Assembly (NCBI GenBank): GCA_002155105.1
Contig: MUZD01000011.1
Coordinates: 1-64,000, forward strand
DNA: 64,000 nt
Direction: 5' to 3'
Source of the DNA: Sedimentibacter sp. SX930
GTDB lineage: Bacteria > Bacillota > Bacilli > Lactobacillales > Aerococcaceae
Part shown: in pieces, positions 34,462-43,174 of the stretch
Numbering within the stretch: position 1 is the stretch's first letter
Layout of the letters: every line of letters starts with the position of its first letter
Position numbers and translations under genes: made by a program
The notes under the pieces: model-generated
Database searches by the model: none
What the model was told of the DNA's origin: nothing
What the model saw: only the letters and a program-made list of their open reading frames with translations

Positions 34462-36132
34462 CTATTTTCCTAATAAATCTATTATATCAGATTTCAGGAC
34501 ATCTGCTTGGGGACCGTACACGACTTGGATGCCTTTGCCTTTGCGGATGACGCCGCGTGCACCCAATGTGGACCATTTTTTATCTTCTGCAACTTGGGTT
34601 TCATCTTTGACCGTGACGCGCAGACGGGTCATGCAAGCATCGACTTCAGTGATGTTTTCTTGTCCGCCGAATGCGTCGATGATGTTCCAAACAAGTTTGT
34701 CGTTATCGGATGCACCAGCGTTGCCTTCCGGTTTCGCAGTGGCAGGAGCAGCTTCTTCCGCTTCGCCGTCGAAGTCCGTGTAGTTGCCCAAACGGCCTGG
34801 CGTTGCGAATTTGAAGCGTTTGATCATGAAGTTGGCGACGAAGTACATGATGACAGCAAACGCGAGCGTCACCCAGATGTAGTTGACGACATCCAACCAT
34901 AAGCCGGCTTTCAAGGACATCGGGATGCGGGTCAGGAATTCCAGCGTACCGAAGGAGTGGACGCGCAGGCTGATGATGTCGGCCATAGCGAATGCGGCTC
35001 CTTGCAATACTGCATAAACGCCGTAAAGAAGCGGTGCAGCGAACATGAACATGTACTCAAGCGGTTCGGTTACCCCTGTCAGGAAAACAGCGATGGCTGC
35101 GGAGAAGAACATGGATTTGTATTTCGGACGTTTGTCGACATCGACGTTGCGGTACATAGCATAAGCCAAGCCCATCAAGCTGCCGGCTGCGCCGATCATT
35201 TGACCAACTTTAAAGCGGGCAGGAGTGAATGCGTTAAGCAACTCATTGTAGGCTGCTGTATCGCCGGTGTTGTTCAAGTTCACCAAATCGCTGGCCCAAG
35301 CCAACCAAAGCGGATCTTGACCGAACACTTGAGAACCTGCAGCAGCGCCTGTCAAAATGGTGTAAGTTCCACCCAAAGAAGTGTAGTTCATCGGAATCGT
35401 CAGCATATGGTGCAGACCGAACGGCAACAACAGACGCTCCAGCGTACCGTAGACGAACGGTGCCAAAATCGGTGCGGTATCCGCGGAGTCCGCGATCCAA
35501 ATCCCGAAATTATTGATGCCGGTCTGAACGACTGGCCAGATGATTGCCAAAACAAGGGAAATTAGAACGGACCAACCAATGACGACGAAAGGCACGAAGC
35601 GTTTGCCGTTGAAGAAGGACAACGCATCAGGAAGTTTGCGGTAGTTGTAATACTTATTGAAGATAACGGCACCGACAAACCCGGCGATGATCCCAACGAA
35701 GACGCCCATATTCAAGGCAGGTGCGCCCAAAACGTTCGTGAAGTAGCCATTGACCAGGATATCTTGGCCGAATAACGTTTTGGTAGTCGCGCCGTCCGTA
35801 GCCAGCATATCTCCGGTTACTGCGAAAAGTTTACCGGTCGTGCGGTTGATTAGGATGAAGGCAAGCAGTGCTGCGAAGGCTCCGCCGGCACGTTCTTTTG
35901 CCCAAGATCCCCCGATGGCGACGGCGAACAGGATATGCAGGTTGACGATGACAGCCCAGCCCAGATCTTCGATAACCCCAGCCGTTGTCAGCAACAGTTG
36001 GACATCCCCCGAGAACATAGCGATCATCTTGCCGATACTGATCATCAAACCAGCTGCCGGCATGACCGCGATAACAACCATCAAAGCTTTACCGAATTTT
36101 TGCCAAAAATCAAACGTAAATATTTTCTTCAT
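34462..36132 (-). CDS. malT: Maltose PTS permease EIICB
   Basis: A 556-residue EIIC-EIIB fusion of the glucose/maltose family. The membrane EIIC domain spans about residues 1-440 (start MKKIFTFDFWQKFGKALMV, motif VTEPLEYMFMFAAPLLYG), followed by a linker rich in Ala/Glu and an EIIB domain with the phospho-Cys in VDACMTRLRVTVKD near the C-terminus. No EIIA domain is attached, so a separate glucose-type EIIA is needed. ATG 36132 follows GAGAGGAG; the frame extends upstream into the operator region and is rejected there. It is divergent from malP. Confidence 0.9.
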   Translation of the reverse strand: MKKIFTFDFWQKFGKALMVVIAVMPAAGLMISIGKMIAMFSGDVQLLLTTAGVIEDLGWAVIVNLHILFAVAIGGSWAKERAGGAFAALLAFILINRTTGKLFAVTGDMLATDGATTKTLFGQDILVNGYFTNVLGAPALNMGVFVGIIAGFVGAVIFNKYYNYRKLPDALSFFNGKRFVPFVVIGWSVLISLVLAIIWPVVQTGINNFGIWIADSADTAPILAPFVYGTLERLLLPFGLHHMLTIPMNYTSLGGTYTILTGAAAGSQVFGQDPLWLAWASDLVNLNNTGDTAAYNELLNAFTPARFKVGQMIGAAGSLMGLAYAMYRNVDVDKRPKYKSMFFSAAIAVFLTGVTEPLEYMFMFAAPLLYGVYAVLQGAAFAMADIISLRVHSFGTLEFLTRIPMSLKAGLWLDVVNYIWVTLAFAVIMYFVANFMIKRFKFATPGRLGNYTDFDGEAEEAAPATAKPEGNAGASDNDKLVWNIIDAFGGQENITEVDACMTRLRVTVKDETQVAEDKKWSTLGARGVIRKGKGIQVVYGPQADVLKSDIIDLLGK

Positions 36133-36159
36133 TTTAAAACTCCTCTCAAATTTGCCAGT

Positions 36160-36171
36160 GCAATCGATTGC
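36160..36171. promoter_or_regulatory. MalR operator of malT
   Basis: GCAATCGATTGC is a perfect 12-base palindrome of the LacI type, lying just downstream of the predicted malT transcription start. Confidence 0.75.
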
Positions 36172-36187
36172 AACGTTTACGATTCGA

Positions 36188-36216
36188 AGTATAGACCATA
36201 TCCAGAAATTATGCAA
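36188..36216 (-). promoter_or_regulatory. malT promoter
   Basis: On the minus strand, TTGCAT (36216-36211), 17 bases, TATACT (36193-36188). A CGCTTGCA half-operator overlaps the -35. Confidence 0.7.
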
Positions 36217-36329
36217 GCGTTCTATTTCAGAATAATTCGGTTTTTTCAACGGTTATTCAGCGAATAGATGAAGGGAAAAACGAAAATCCCGATAAATAAC
36301 GCAACGGAAATAATAATGCAACATTTGCA

Positions 36330-36358
36330 TTGACAATGCAACCGATTGCACGTAAACT
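36330..36358 (+). promoter_or_regulatory. malPBMR promoter with operator in the spacer
   Basis: TTGACA (36330-36335), 17 bases, TAAACT (36353-36358). The operator GCAACCGATTGC (36338-36349) occupies the spacer, as in the malE promoter. Confidence 0.8.
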
Positions 36359-36387
36359 AAGGGGGAAGAACAAATAAGGGGGAACCA

Positions 36388-38664
36388 ATGATGACGCAAC
36401 AAATTTTTGAAATCAATCCATGGAAAGTAACAACCAAACAATTAGACAAAGAAAACCGCCGCCTGCAGGAAAGTTTGACCAGCCTCGGCAATGGCTATAT
36501 GGGCATGCGCGGAAACTTCGAGGAAGCCTACTCGGGCGATCACCACCAAGGCACATATGTGGCGGGCGTCTGGTATCCCGACAAAACGCGCGTCGGTTGG
36601 TGGAAAAATGGTTATCCGGAGTATTTCGGAAAAGTGATCAATGCGATGAATTTTCTGTATATGCACATCTTTGTGGACGGGGAAGAAATCGATCTGCATA
36701 AGGATGAAACGAAAGACTTTGCTTTGACGTTGGATATGGAAAAAGGCCGCCTGGAACGCTTCTTTACAGTCGTGAAGAACGGCAAAGAAGTCACTGTCCA
36801 TTTCACGCGCTTCCTGAGCATCGACATCAAGGAACTTTGCGCCATTAAAGTGGAAATCACAGCTTCAGAAAAGGCCGAAATCCGCATCGAAAGCGCGCTG
36901 GACGGGAATGTCCAAAACGAGGATGCCAACTATGATGAAATGTTCTGGGAATGGGTTGAACAGACTGACGATACGTTGGTCGTCGAAACGATCCCGAACA
37001 ACTTCGGCATCGAACGCTTCAGCGTGGCTGCAACGATGCACCACAAAGCGACAGGCTTCGCGCAAAAAGACAACACCAGCAAAGAGCTGTTCGTTTCCCA
37101 AGTGTTCGAAGGGGAAACCGGAAACGGCCAAGTCCTTTCCTTGGAGAAATACGTGACGCTGACAACGAGCCGCGATTATGCGAAGGACCAACTTGCATCG
37201 ACTGCTGAAGAGATCTACGCAACAAAAGTAGCTGGCCAAAGTTTCGAGGAATTGGAAGCAACGCAAGCGAATCTGTGGGCGAAACGTTGGGAACTGGCGG
37301 ATGTTGAAATCGGCGGAGACGACGAAGCGCAACAAGGGATCCGTTTCAACCTGTTCCAGCTGTTCTCCACCTATTACGGCGAAGATGAGCGCCTGAACAT
37401 CGGACCGAAAGGCTTCACCGGCGAGAAATACGGCGGCGCTACCTACTGGGATACGGAAGCTTACGGCGTGCCGTTCTACTTGGCGGTCACCGAGCCGGAA
37501 GTTACCCGCAATCTCTTGAAATACCGCCACAACCAATTGCCGGGCGCTTTCCATAATGCGAAGCAACAAGGGTTGAAGGGCGCGTTATATCCGATGGTGA
37601 CCTTCACCGGCGTGGAGTGTCACAATGAATGGGAAATCACGTTCGAGGAAATCCACCGCAACGGGGCGATTCCTTATGCAATCTACAATTATACAGCCTA
37701 CACGGGCGATGAAAGCTACTTGGCTGAAGAAGGGCTGGAAGTGCTCAGCGCCGTCAGCCGTTTCTGGGCGGACCGCGTACACTTCTCGCAAAACAAGCAA
37801 TGCTACATGATCCATGGTGTGACCGGACCGAACGAGTACGAAAACAACATCAACAACAACTGGTACACAAACCGTTTGGCTGTCTGGGTGCTGCGTTATA
37901 CTTTGGAAAGCCTGGAGAAGTATCCGGAACGCGCAGAAGCATTGGGCATCACCGCAGACGAAAAAGCAAAATGGCAGGACATCATCGACAACATGTACTT
38001 CCCGTACGATGATGAGCGCCAAGTTTTCGTACAGCACGACACGTTCCTGGACAAAGATCTGAAACCGGTCAGTGCGCTCGACAAAGCTGATTTACCATTG
38101 AACCAACACTGGTCATGGGACAAGATTCTGCGTTCTTGCTTCATCAAGCAAGCTGACGTCCTGCAAGGGATCTATCTATTCGGTGACGAATTCACGCTGG
38201 AAGAAAAAGAACGCAACTTTGACTTCTACGAGCCGATGACCGTGCATGAATCCAGCTTGTCGCCATGCATCCACGCCATCCTTGCCGCCGAACTGCACAA
38301 GGAAGAAAAAGCTGTGGAACTGTACCAACGCACTGCCCGCCTGGATCTGGACAATTACAACAACGATACCGAAGACGGCTTGCACATCACTTCGATGACC
38401 GGCAGCTGGTTGACGATTGCGGAAGGCTTCGCAGGCATGCGCGCCAAAGATGGTCTGAGCTTCGCGCCGTTCTTGCCGAAAGACTGGACGCACTACCAAT
38501 TCCACATCAACTACCGCGGTAGCTTGATCCTGATCGCGGTGAACGAAGAACACGTCAGCCTGACCTTGGTGAAAGGCGAAGCGTTGTCTGTCCGCATCTA
38601 TGATGAAGAACTGCAACTGAAAGATGAAATCAAAGTCGCACTGAAAAAGACCGTGTCCGCATGA
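36388..38664 (+). CDS. malP: Maltose phosphorylase (GH65)
   Basis: A 758-residue cytosolic GH65 enzyme. [16 protein letters not shown] near the N-terminus, the central barrel motif [19 protein letters not shown] containing the catalytic Glu, and [20 protein letters not shown] are maltose phosphorylase landmarks. It converts maltose and phosphate to glucose and beta-glucose-1-phosphate. It is first in the operon with malB, malM and malR, which supply the mutase, mutarotase and regulator. ATG 36388 and ATG 36391 are both possible starts behind GGGGGAA. Confidence 0.93.
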   Translation: MMTQQIFEINPWKVTTKQLDKENRRLQESLTSLGNGYMGMRGNFEEAYSGDHHQGTYVAGVWYPDKTRVGWWKNGYPEYFGKVINAMNFLYMHIFVDGEEIDLHKDETKDFALTLDMEKGRLERFFTVVKNGKEVTVHFTRFLSIDIKELCAIKVEITASEKAEIRIESALDGNVQNEDANYDEMFWEWVEQTDDTLVVETIPNNFGIERFSVAATMHHKATGFAQKDNTSKELFVSQVFEGETGNGQVLSLEKYVTLTTSRDYAKDQLASTAEEIYATKVAGQSFEELEATQANLWAKRWELADVEIGGDDEAQQGIRFNLFQLFSTYYGEDERLNIGPKGFTGEKYGGATYWDTEAYGVPFYLAVTEPEVTRNLLKYRHNQLPGAFHNAKQQGLKGALYPMVTFTGVECHNEWEITFEEIHRNGAIPYAIYNYTAYTGDESYLAEEGLEVLSAVSRFWADRVHFSQNKQCYMIHGVTGPNEYENNINNNWYTNRLAVWVLRYTLESLEKYPERAEALGITADEKAKWQDIIDNMYFPYDDERQVFVQHDTFLDKDLKPVSALDKADLPLNQHWSWDKILRSCFIKQADVLQGIYLFGDEFTLEEKERNFDFYEPMTVHESSLSPCIHAILAAELHKEEKAVELYQRTARLDLDNYNNDTEDGLHITSMTGSWLTIAEGFAGMRAKDGLSFAPFLPKDWTHYQFHINYRGSLILIAVNEEHVSLTLVKGEALSVRIYDEELQLKDEIKVALKKTVSA

Positions 38665-38687
38665 GCGACACAAAAGGAGAGAAACAC

Positions 38688-39353
38688 ATGTTAAAAGCAG
38701 TATTGTTCGACTTGGACGGCGTCATCACCGACACCGCCAAGTTCCATTATTTGGCATGGCGCGAGCTCGGAGCGGAGTTGGGCATCACCGTCGACGAAGC
38801 CTTCAATGAAGAACTGAAGGGCGTCAGCCGGATGGACTCCCTGGAGCGCATCCTGGAATTCGGTGGTTTGGCGGATAAATATTCCCCGGCTGAAAAAGAA
38901 GCTTTTTGCACAAAGAAAAATGACCATTATCTAGAATTGATCCAGGAAATGACACCGGCGGACATCCTGCCGGGCATCCTGCCGCTGTTGGAAGAATTGC
39001 GTGAAGCCGGACTGAAGGCGATCGTGACTTCCGCCAGCAAGAACGCACCTGGCATCCTGGAGCTTTTGCAGGTCAAGGACTACTTCGACGGCATCGTCGA
39101 TCCAGCTTCAGTAGCTGCAGGCAAACCCGCTCCGGACATCTTCTTGGCCGGTGCGGCGCTTGCGGGCGTGCAACCGGCTGAGTGCATCGGCGTGGAAGAT
39201 GCCGCTTCAGGCGTGGAGGCCATCAAAGCTGCGCATATTCCTGCGATTGCAATCGGCGACGCTGAAGTGCTGGCGCAAGCCGACCGCGTCTTGGCTGACA
39301 CGAGCGACTTGTCACTTGCCGTCCTGCGCGATACGTGGGAGAAGGCGATTTAA
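38688..39353 (+). CDS. malB: Beta-phosphoglucomutase
   Basis: A 221-residue HAD-superfamily mutase. VLFDLDGVITDTAKFHYLAW carries the nucleophile Asp8 and Asp10, TSASKNAPGIL is motif II and GVEDAASGVEAIKAAHI motif IV. It converts beta-glucose-1-P from MalP to glucose-6-P. ATG 38688 follows AAAGGAGAG, 23 bases after malP. A close paralogue is at 57049. Confidence 0.93.
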   Translation: MLKAVLFDLDGVITDTAKFHYLAWRELGAELGITVDEAFNEELKGVSRMDSLERILEFGGLADKYSPAEKEAFCTKKNDHYLELIQEMTPADILPGILPLLEELREAGLKAIVTSASKNAPGILELLQVKDYFDGIVDPASVAAGKPAPDIFLAGAALAGVQPAECIGVEDAASGVEAIKAAHIPAIAIGDAEVLAQADRVLADTSDLSLAVLRDTWEKAI

Positions 39354-39354
39354 G

Positions 39355-40368
39355 ATGGGCAGCATAGATATCAGCGAATGGGGCCGCATCGGAACGGAAC
39401 AAGTCATGCGAATCGATTTGAGCCAGCCGAACGGCATGTCCGTCAGCTGCATCAACTACGGCGCCCGGCTGGTCAGCCTGTTGGTGCCGGACCGGGCAGG
39501 CAAGAGCGAGAATGTCGTGCTGGGCTTGGCCGATGCCGAAGCCTACGGAAACGACCAAGCCTCCTTCGGCGCCACCGTAGGACCGGTCGCGGGGCGCATC
39601 GCTGAGGGCAAATGGGGTACGGTGCAGCTTGAGCAGAACGCCGGAGAAAACCATATCCACGGCGGCAGCCGCGGCTGGGGCCAACAGTTCTGGAACTTTA
39701 CGACCGAAGAGACGGCAGAAGCTGTGACCGTTACTTTTACATTGGAATCGACGCCTGAAGCGGTCGGCTATCCCGGCCGGTTGCAGGCGAAAACTAGCTA
39801 TACGCTGGATGCGGAAGGCTGCTTGACGATCACAATGACAGGCGCTTGCTCTGAAGAGACGCTGTTCAATCCGACCAGTCATATCTATTTCAACTTGAGC
39901 GGCGAGGCCAAGCGTCCGATCACCGAGCATACTTTGCAGCTGGCCTGCGAAGAAGTACTGGAAGTGGATACAGATAAGCTTCCGACAGGCACGAAGCAAA
40001 CGGTGGCGGGGACGGCTTTCGATTTCCACGAAGCGACTGTTATCGGCGACGCCATCCGCAAGCGGCCGCAAGGGTTCGACGATGTTTTCCTGATGCAGCA
40101 AGGCCACCAACCGCAGCTGATCCTCCATGATGAGGAGAGCGGCCGGCAAATGGAACTTTCCAGCAACCGCAGCAGCATCGTGTTGTTTTCGACGACCGAC
40201 ATGAATGAGCCATACCTTGTGAACGGACGCCCGATGCAAAGCCACCTCGGCTTGGCGATCGAAGCGCAGGAAGTGCCGGACGCCATTCATCATCCGGGCT
40301 GGGACAATATCGTTCTGGCGCCAAATACTTTAGTGACAAGGGTTCAAAATTACACTTTTAAATGGTAA
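39355..40368 (+). CDS. malM: Aldose 1-epimerase (mutarotase)
   Basis: A 337-residue GalM-type mutarotase. NYGARLVSLLVPDRAGK, GPVAGRIAEGKW, HIHGGSRGWGQQFW with the catalytic His and NPTSHIYFNLSGEA are family motifs, and GLAIEAQEVPDAIHHPGW carries the catalytic Glu. The start ATG 39355 follows the malB stop by one base. It equilibrates the beta-glucose released by MalP before glucokinase. Confidence 0.9.
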   Translation: MGSIDISEWGRIGTEQVMRIDLSQPNGMSVSCINYGARLVSLLVPDRAGKSENVVLGLADAEAYGNDQASFGATVGPVAGRIAEGKWGTVQLEQNAGENHIHGGSRGWGQQFWNFTTEETAEAVTVTFTLESTPEAVGYPGRLQAKTSYTLDAEGCLTITMTGACSEETLFNPTSHIYFNLSGEAKRPITEHTLQLACEEVLEVDTDKLPTGTKQTVAGTAFDFHEATVIGDAIRKRPQGFDDVFLMQQGHQPQLILHDEESGRQMELSSNRSSIVLFSTTDMNEPYLVNGRPMQSHLGLAIEAQEVPDAIHHPGWDNIVLAPNTLVTRVQNYTFKW

Positions 40369-40404
40369 TCTATAGATACAAAAATGAACCTGAGGAAAAT
40401 GCCT

Positions 40405-41412
40405 ATGACCGTTACGATAAAAGATGTCGCCAGAGAAGCGGGCGTCGCGACTTCAACCGTTTCACGCACGTTGAAGAACAGTCCGCTGATCAGCGAAAAC
40501 ACAAAAGTGAAAGTGCGCCAAGCGATGCAGAAACTGGGCTACACGCCCAACTTCGCCGCCCAGAACCTGGCCAACAAGTCCACGCAGACGATCGGCGTGA
40601 TCCTGCCGGTGGCGACGATGGGGAACCCTGCGCAGAATCCGCTTTTTCTGGAGATGATCCAGGAAATCGGCGTCGTCTGCAACGAACAGAAATACATGAT
40701 TTCTTTGGCAACAGGAAAATCGATGGCGGAACTGAAGGACAGCGTACGCCTGATGCATCAACGTAAACTGGTAGACGGCTTTATCCTGCTGTATTCGGAG
40801 GCGAAAGATCCGATCCGCAAGTTCCTGCATGATGAGAAGATTCCTTATGCTTTGTTGGGGAAACCGGACGTCTACGAGAACGAAACGCTCTACATCGACA
40901 ACGATAACCGTCTGTCCGGAAAATCGGCGGCCGACTGTCTGATCCAGCATGGACACCAGCGGATCGGCTATGTCGGTCTGACACCTTCCCAAATGGTCGA
41001 CAAGGAACGCTACAAAGGCTACTCTGATGCCTTGCGCGAAGCCGATTTGACTGTCCATCCGGAACTCTATTTCGAAACACCGGACAATTTCATGGCTTTC
41101 CAGGAATTCCTCGAAGAAACCAAACCGAGCGGGCTTGTCGTCGGCGATGACCGCCTGGCCTTGCGGGTCCTGCAGTATCTGCAGCTGGAAAAATACAAAG
41201 TGCCGGACGACATCTCCATCGTCAGCTTCAACAACTCCGTCTTTGCGACCTTGTCCCACCCGTTCCTGACGACCATCGACATCCATGTCCAGGAACTGGC
41301 CAGACAAGCCGCCGCCCTCCTGATCCGCCAACTCAACGAACCGAGCGCCTTGCTGCCGAAAATGATCGTGCCGCATGAAGTGATCGAAAGGGAGACGGTT
41401 ATCAATAGGTAG
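40405..41412 (+). CDS. malR: LacI family maltose regulator
   Basis: A 335-residue LacI-type regulator: helix-turn-helix and hinge VTIKDVAREAGVATSTVSRT and NLANKSTQTIGVILP, then a periplasmic-binding-protein-like effector domain. ATG 40405 has GAGGAAA spaced correctly; two in-frame ATGs upstream (40384, 40399) are less well placed. It is last in the malPBMR operon. It probably binds the GCAAnCGnTTGC operators at 36160, 36338, 5662 and 5827, which would unite the PTS and ABC maltose routes in one regulon. Confidence 0.87.
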   Translation: MTVTIKDVAREAGVATSTVSRTLKNSPLISENTKVKVRQAMQKLGYTPNFAAQNLANKSTQTIGVILPVATMGNPAQNPLFLEMIQEIGVVCNEQKYMISLATGKSMAELKDSVRLMHQRKLVDGFILLYSEAKDPIRKFLHDEKIPYALLGKPDVYENETLYIDNDNRLSGKSAADCLIQHGHQRIGYVGLTPSQMVDKERYKGYSDALREADLTVHPELYFETPDNFMAFQEFLEETKPSGLVVGDDRLALRVLQYLQLEKYKVPDDISIVSFNNSVFATLSHPFLTTIDIHVQELARQAAALLIRQLNEPSALLPKMIVPHEVIERETVINR

Positions 41413-41444
41413 TTGAGTGAGAAATCAAAAAAAGAATAATAAAC

Positions 41445-41491
41445 TGAGACAACCTTGCTCCTGCTATGATAGGGGCGGTGGTCTCTTTTTT
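41445..41491 (+). terminator. Terminator of malPBMR
   Basis: GAGACAACC (41445-41453) pairs with GGTGGTCTC (41477-41485) with one mismatch, followed by a TTTTTT run. Confidence 0.75.
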
Positions 41492-41495
41492 ATAT

Positions 41496-41880
41496 CTATT
41501 AAAAAAATTTTCAGAATGTTACGGGGTTACTTATTTTATTTACAAAGGATGCATTGTGTAAATGTGTTCTGTTTAACACCAGTGTTTAGTTGTTTTTAAA
41601 AATGAAGTTAGTTATGTTCATTTATGTAGTATGGCGATGTGAAAAATTATTACATATGTATTCTTTTGGCTGCTTCTTTTGTATTAGTACTCCCCTTATT
41701 CTAATGAGTCTTTTATTTAAGCAGATAGAATGAGATAATACTAAAGAGTAAACCTTTGTTTCTCAAATGCATCAGACAAATATTTTTATAACGTCTGTTT
41801 TATATATTCTTAAACATACCGCAATAACTCATTTATTATCGAGTTAATATAGCTGTAATATATTGTAGTGAGGTGATATT
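41496..41880. other. AT-rich gap at the edge of the island
   Basis: About 385 bases of strongly AT-rich sequence with no supported gene, RNA or repeat. The drop in GC relative to malR marks the left edge of the island that holds the SIR2 gene. A purine-rich GTGAGGTGATATT ribosome site leads into the next gene. Confidence 0.5.
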
Positions 41881-42945
41881 ATGCCAGAATTAGTGAAAAA
41901 AGAAGAACTATTTGATGTTAGCAATTGGAATTTTTATAACAAGGTTATTAATATAAATGAATTACGTATATCATTAATAGAAGCATCTAAACTACCTGAT
42001 ACATCTTCTGAAATAGAAGAACTTAAAAAACTAAGCAGTGTAGGTAGCATATACAGACATATTAGTGAAAAAGATATAATTGATACTGAAAAATTTTTAA
42101 ATATGCTATATGAAAATATAACATATTCAAGTACTAGTAATTACTTCATCGACAATATTGTGGACATCCAAGGTGTAGATTTCAACTCAATAATTTCTTC
42201 GATAAACCTTCAGTTTAATAATTCCTATGTTACTGAAGATGAAAAAAGCTATCTTAATGACACGGGATACAATTTATTAAATGTAATACAGCTAAGAAAA
42301 AATGATGAGATTGTTGTACCGGTATGCTTAGATGATGACGATAGTTTTAAGGCACTGTTTATCTACAAGTTTACAGATGTGAAAGATATTAGCGCATATA
42401 GAATATGTTCAGTTGTAATAAACAAAAAAACTGGTGATATATGTTTTTTATGTAATAGTCGATTATCTAGTAAAGCGAGTGAAGGAGATCAGAAAATATT
42501 TATTAATTCTGCAGATTCGTTTTATTATCAGGTAAAAGCTTTTTTAGCGAAAAGAGGAATAAGATTTGCTGTTCGTGACCCTAAGAATGAAAAGAAAAAA
42601 ATGTTTGAATTTTGCAACCATTTAAATAAAGTTATGATTAATGAGTTTGAGAATGAACTAAGTAGAAAAATTGAGGATACATGTATTCGTCAAATTAATG
42701 AAATTACTTCGTTAGTGAGCACGCAAATAAATTTTGACAGTGTAAGTAAGAAGAAAATATTTAACAAAATTTTTTCTACATATTTGGGAGAATGTATGAC
42801 TAAGACGTTTGATGCATCTGATTTAGTATTTATAGCAAAAGAAAGAAAATTACCGGGATATCCAACACTGATTAATTTTGTTAGTAGCACAACCTCTAAA
42901 GGGCAAACTAAGACAAGAGATAAGGAGTCCCCCATTAACTTTTGA
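41881..42945 (+). CDS. Unknown protein upstream of SIR2 gene, probably frameshifted near its 3' end
   Basis: A 354-residue frame with very AT-rich codon use, starting at ATG 41881 behind GAGGTG. It has no signal peptide or transmembrane helix. The N-terminal third is helical and acidic, the middle (about residues 140-215) looks like a mixed alpha/beta domain (VVPVCLDDDDSFKALFIYKF, SSVVINKKTGDICFLC-like), and the rest is helical. I recognise no family. The frame stops shortly after CCCCC (42929-42933), where the +1 frame continues for another 80 residues. It is the first gene of a likely operon with the SIR2 protein. Confidence 0.65.
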   Translation: MPELVKKEELFDVSNWNFYNKVININELRISLIEASKLPDTSSEIEELKKLSSVGSIYRHISEKDIIDTEKFLNMLYENITYSSTSNYFIDNIVDIQGVDFNSIISSINLQFNNSYVTEDEKSYLNDTGYNLLNVIQLRKNDEIVVPVCLDDDDSFKALFIYKFTDVKDISAYRICSVVINKKTGDICFLCNSRLSSKASEGDQKIFINSADSFYYQVKAFLAKRGIRFAVRDPKNEKKKMFEFCNHLNKVMINEFENELSRKIEDTCIRQINEITSLVSTQINFDSVSKKKIFNKIFSTYLGECMTKTFDASDLVFIAKERKLPGYPTLINFVSSTTSKGQTKTRDKESPINF

Positions 42946-43174
42946 AGAAGTTTACTACAGTTTAAGTACAGATTTTAGTGAAAACGAAGAATTGGAAGAA
43001 TGGCGACTCTCCTGGTTTGATTCTAATTTTTTTGATAATGCTAGGGACGAGGACGTTAGTCAAACATCAATTAAAATAACGAAAAAATTTTTTAAAATTA
43101 TTAATCTAAATACAAACAGAAGAAGAAAAAGAATGGTGGATTACATAATTGGAGAAATTAGAAGAAGTTTATAA
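42878..43174 (+). CDS. Continuation frame of the preceding gene (or small separate protein)
   Basis: A 98-codon frame from TTG 42878 that overlaps the previous gene by 68 bases. It has no ATG or GTG and no ribosome site at that TTG, but from the CCCCC run onwards the reading LTFEEVYYSLSTDFSENEEL looks like real coding sequence of the same composition. The simplest reading is that it is the true C-terminus of the 41881 gene, separated by a single-base change or by programmed +1 shifting. It ends in a basic NRRRKRMVDYIIG helix and overlaps the SIR2 start by 26 bases. Confidence 0.5.
   Translation: MLVAQPLKGKLRQEIRSPPLTFEEVYYSLSTDFSENEELEEWRLSWFDSNFFDNARDEDVSQTSIKITKKFFKIINLNTNRRRKRMVDYIIGEIRRSL

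Noticed and set aside
36133-36249. N-terminal extension of malT
   Set aside because: It runs through the MalR operator and promoter; the ATG at 36132 has a strong ribosome site.
39151-39354. Upstream extension of the mutarotase into malB
   Set aside because: It is out-of-frame malB coding sequence; the mutarotase begins at ATG 39355.
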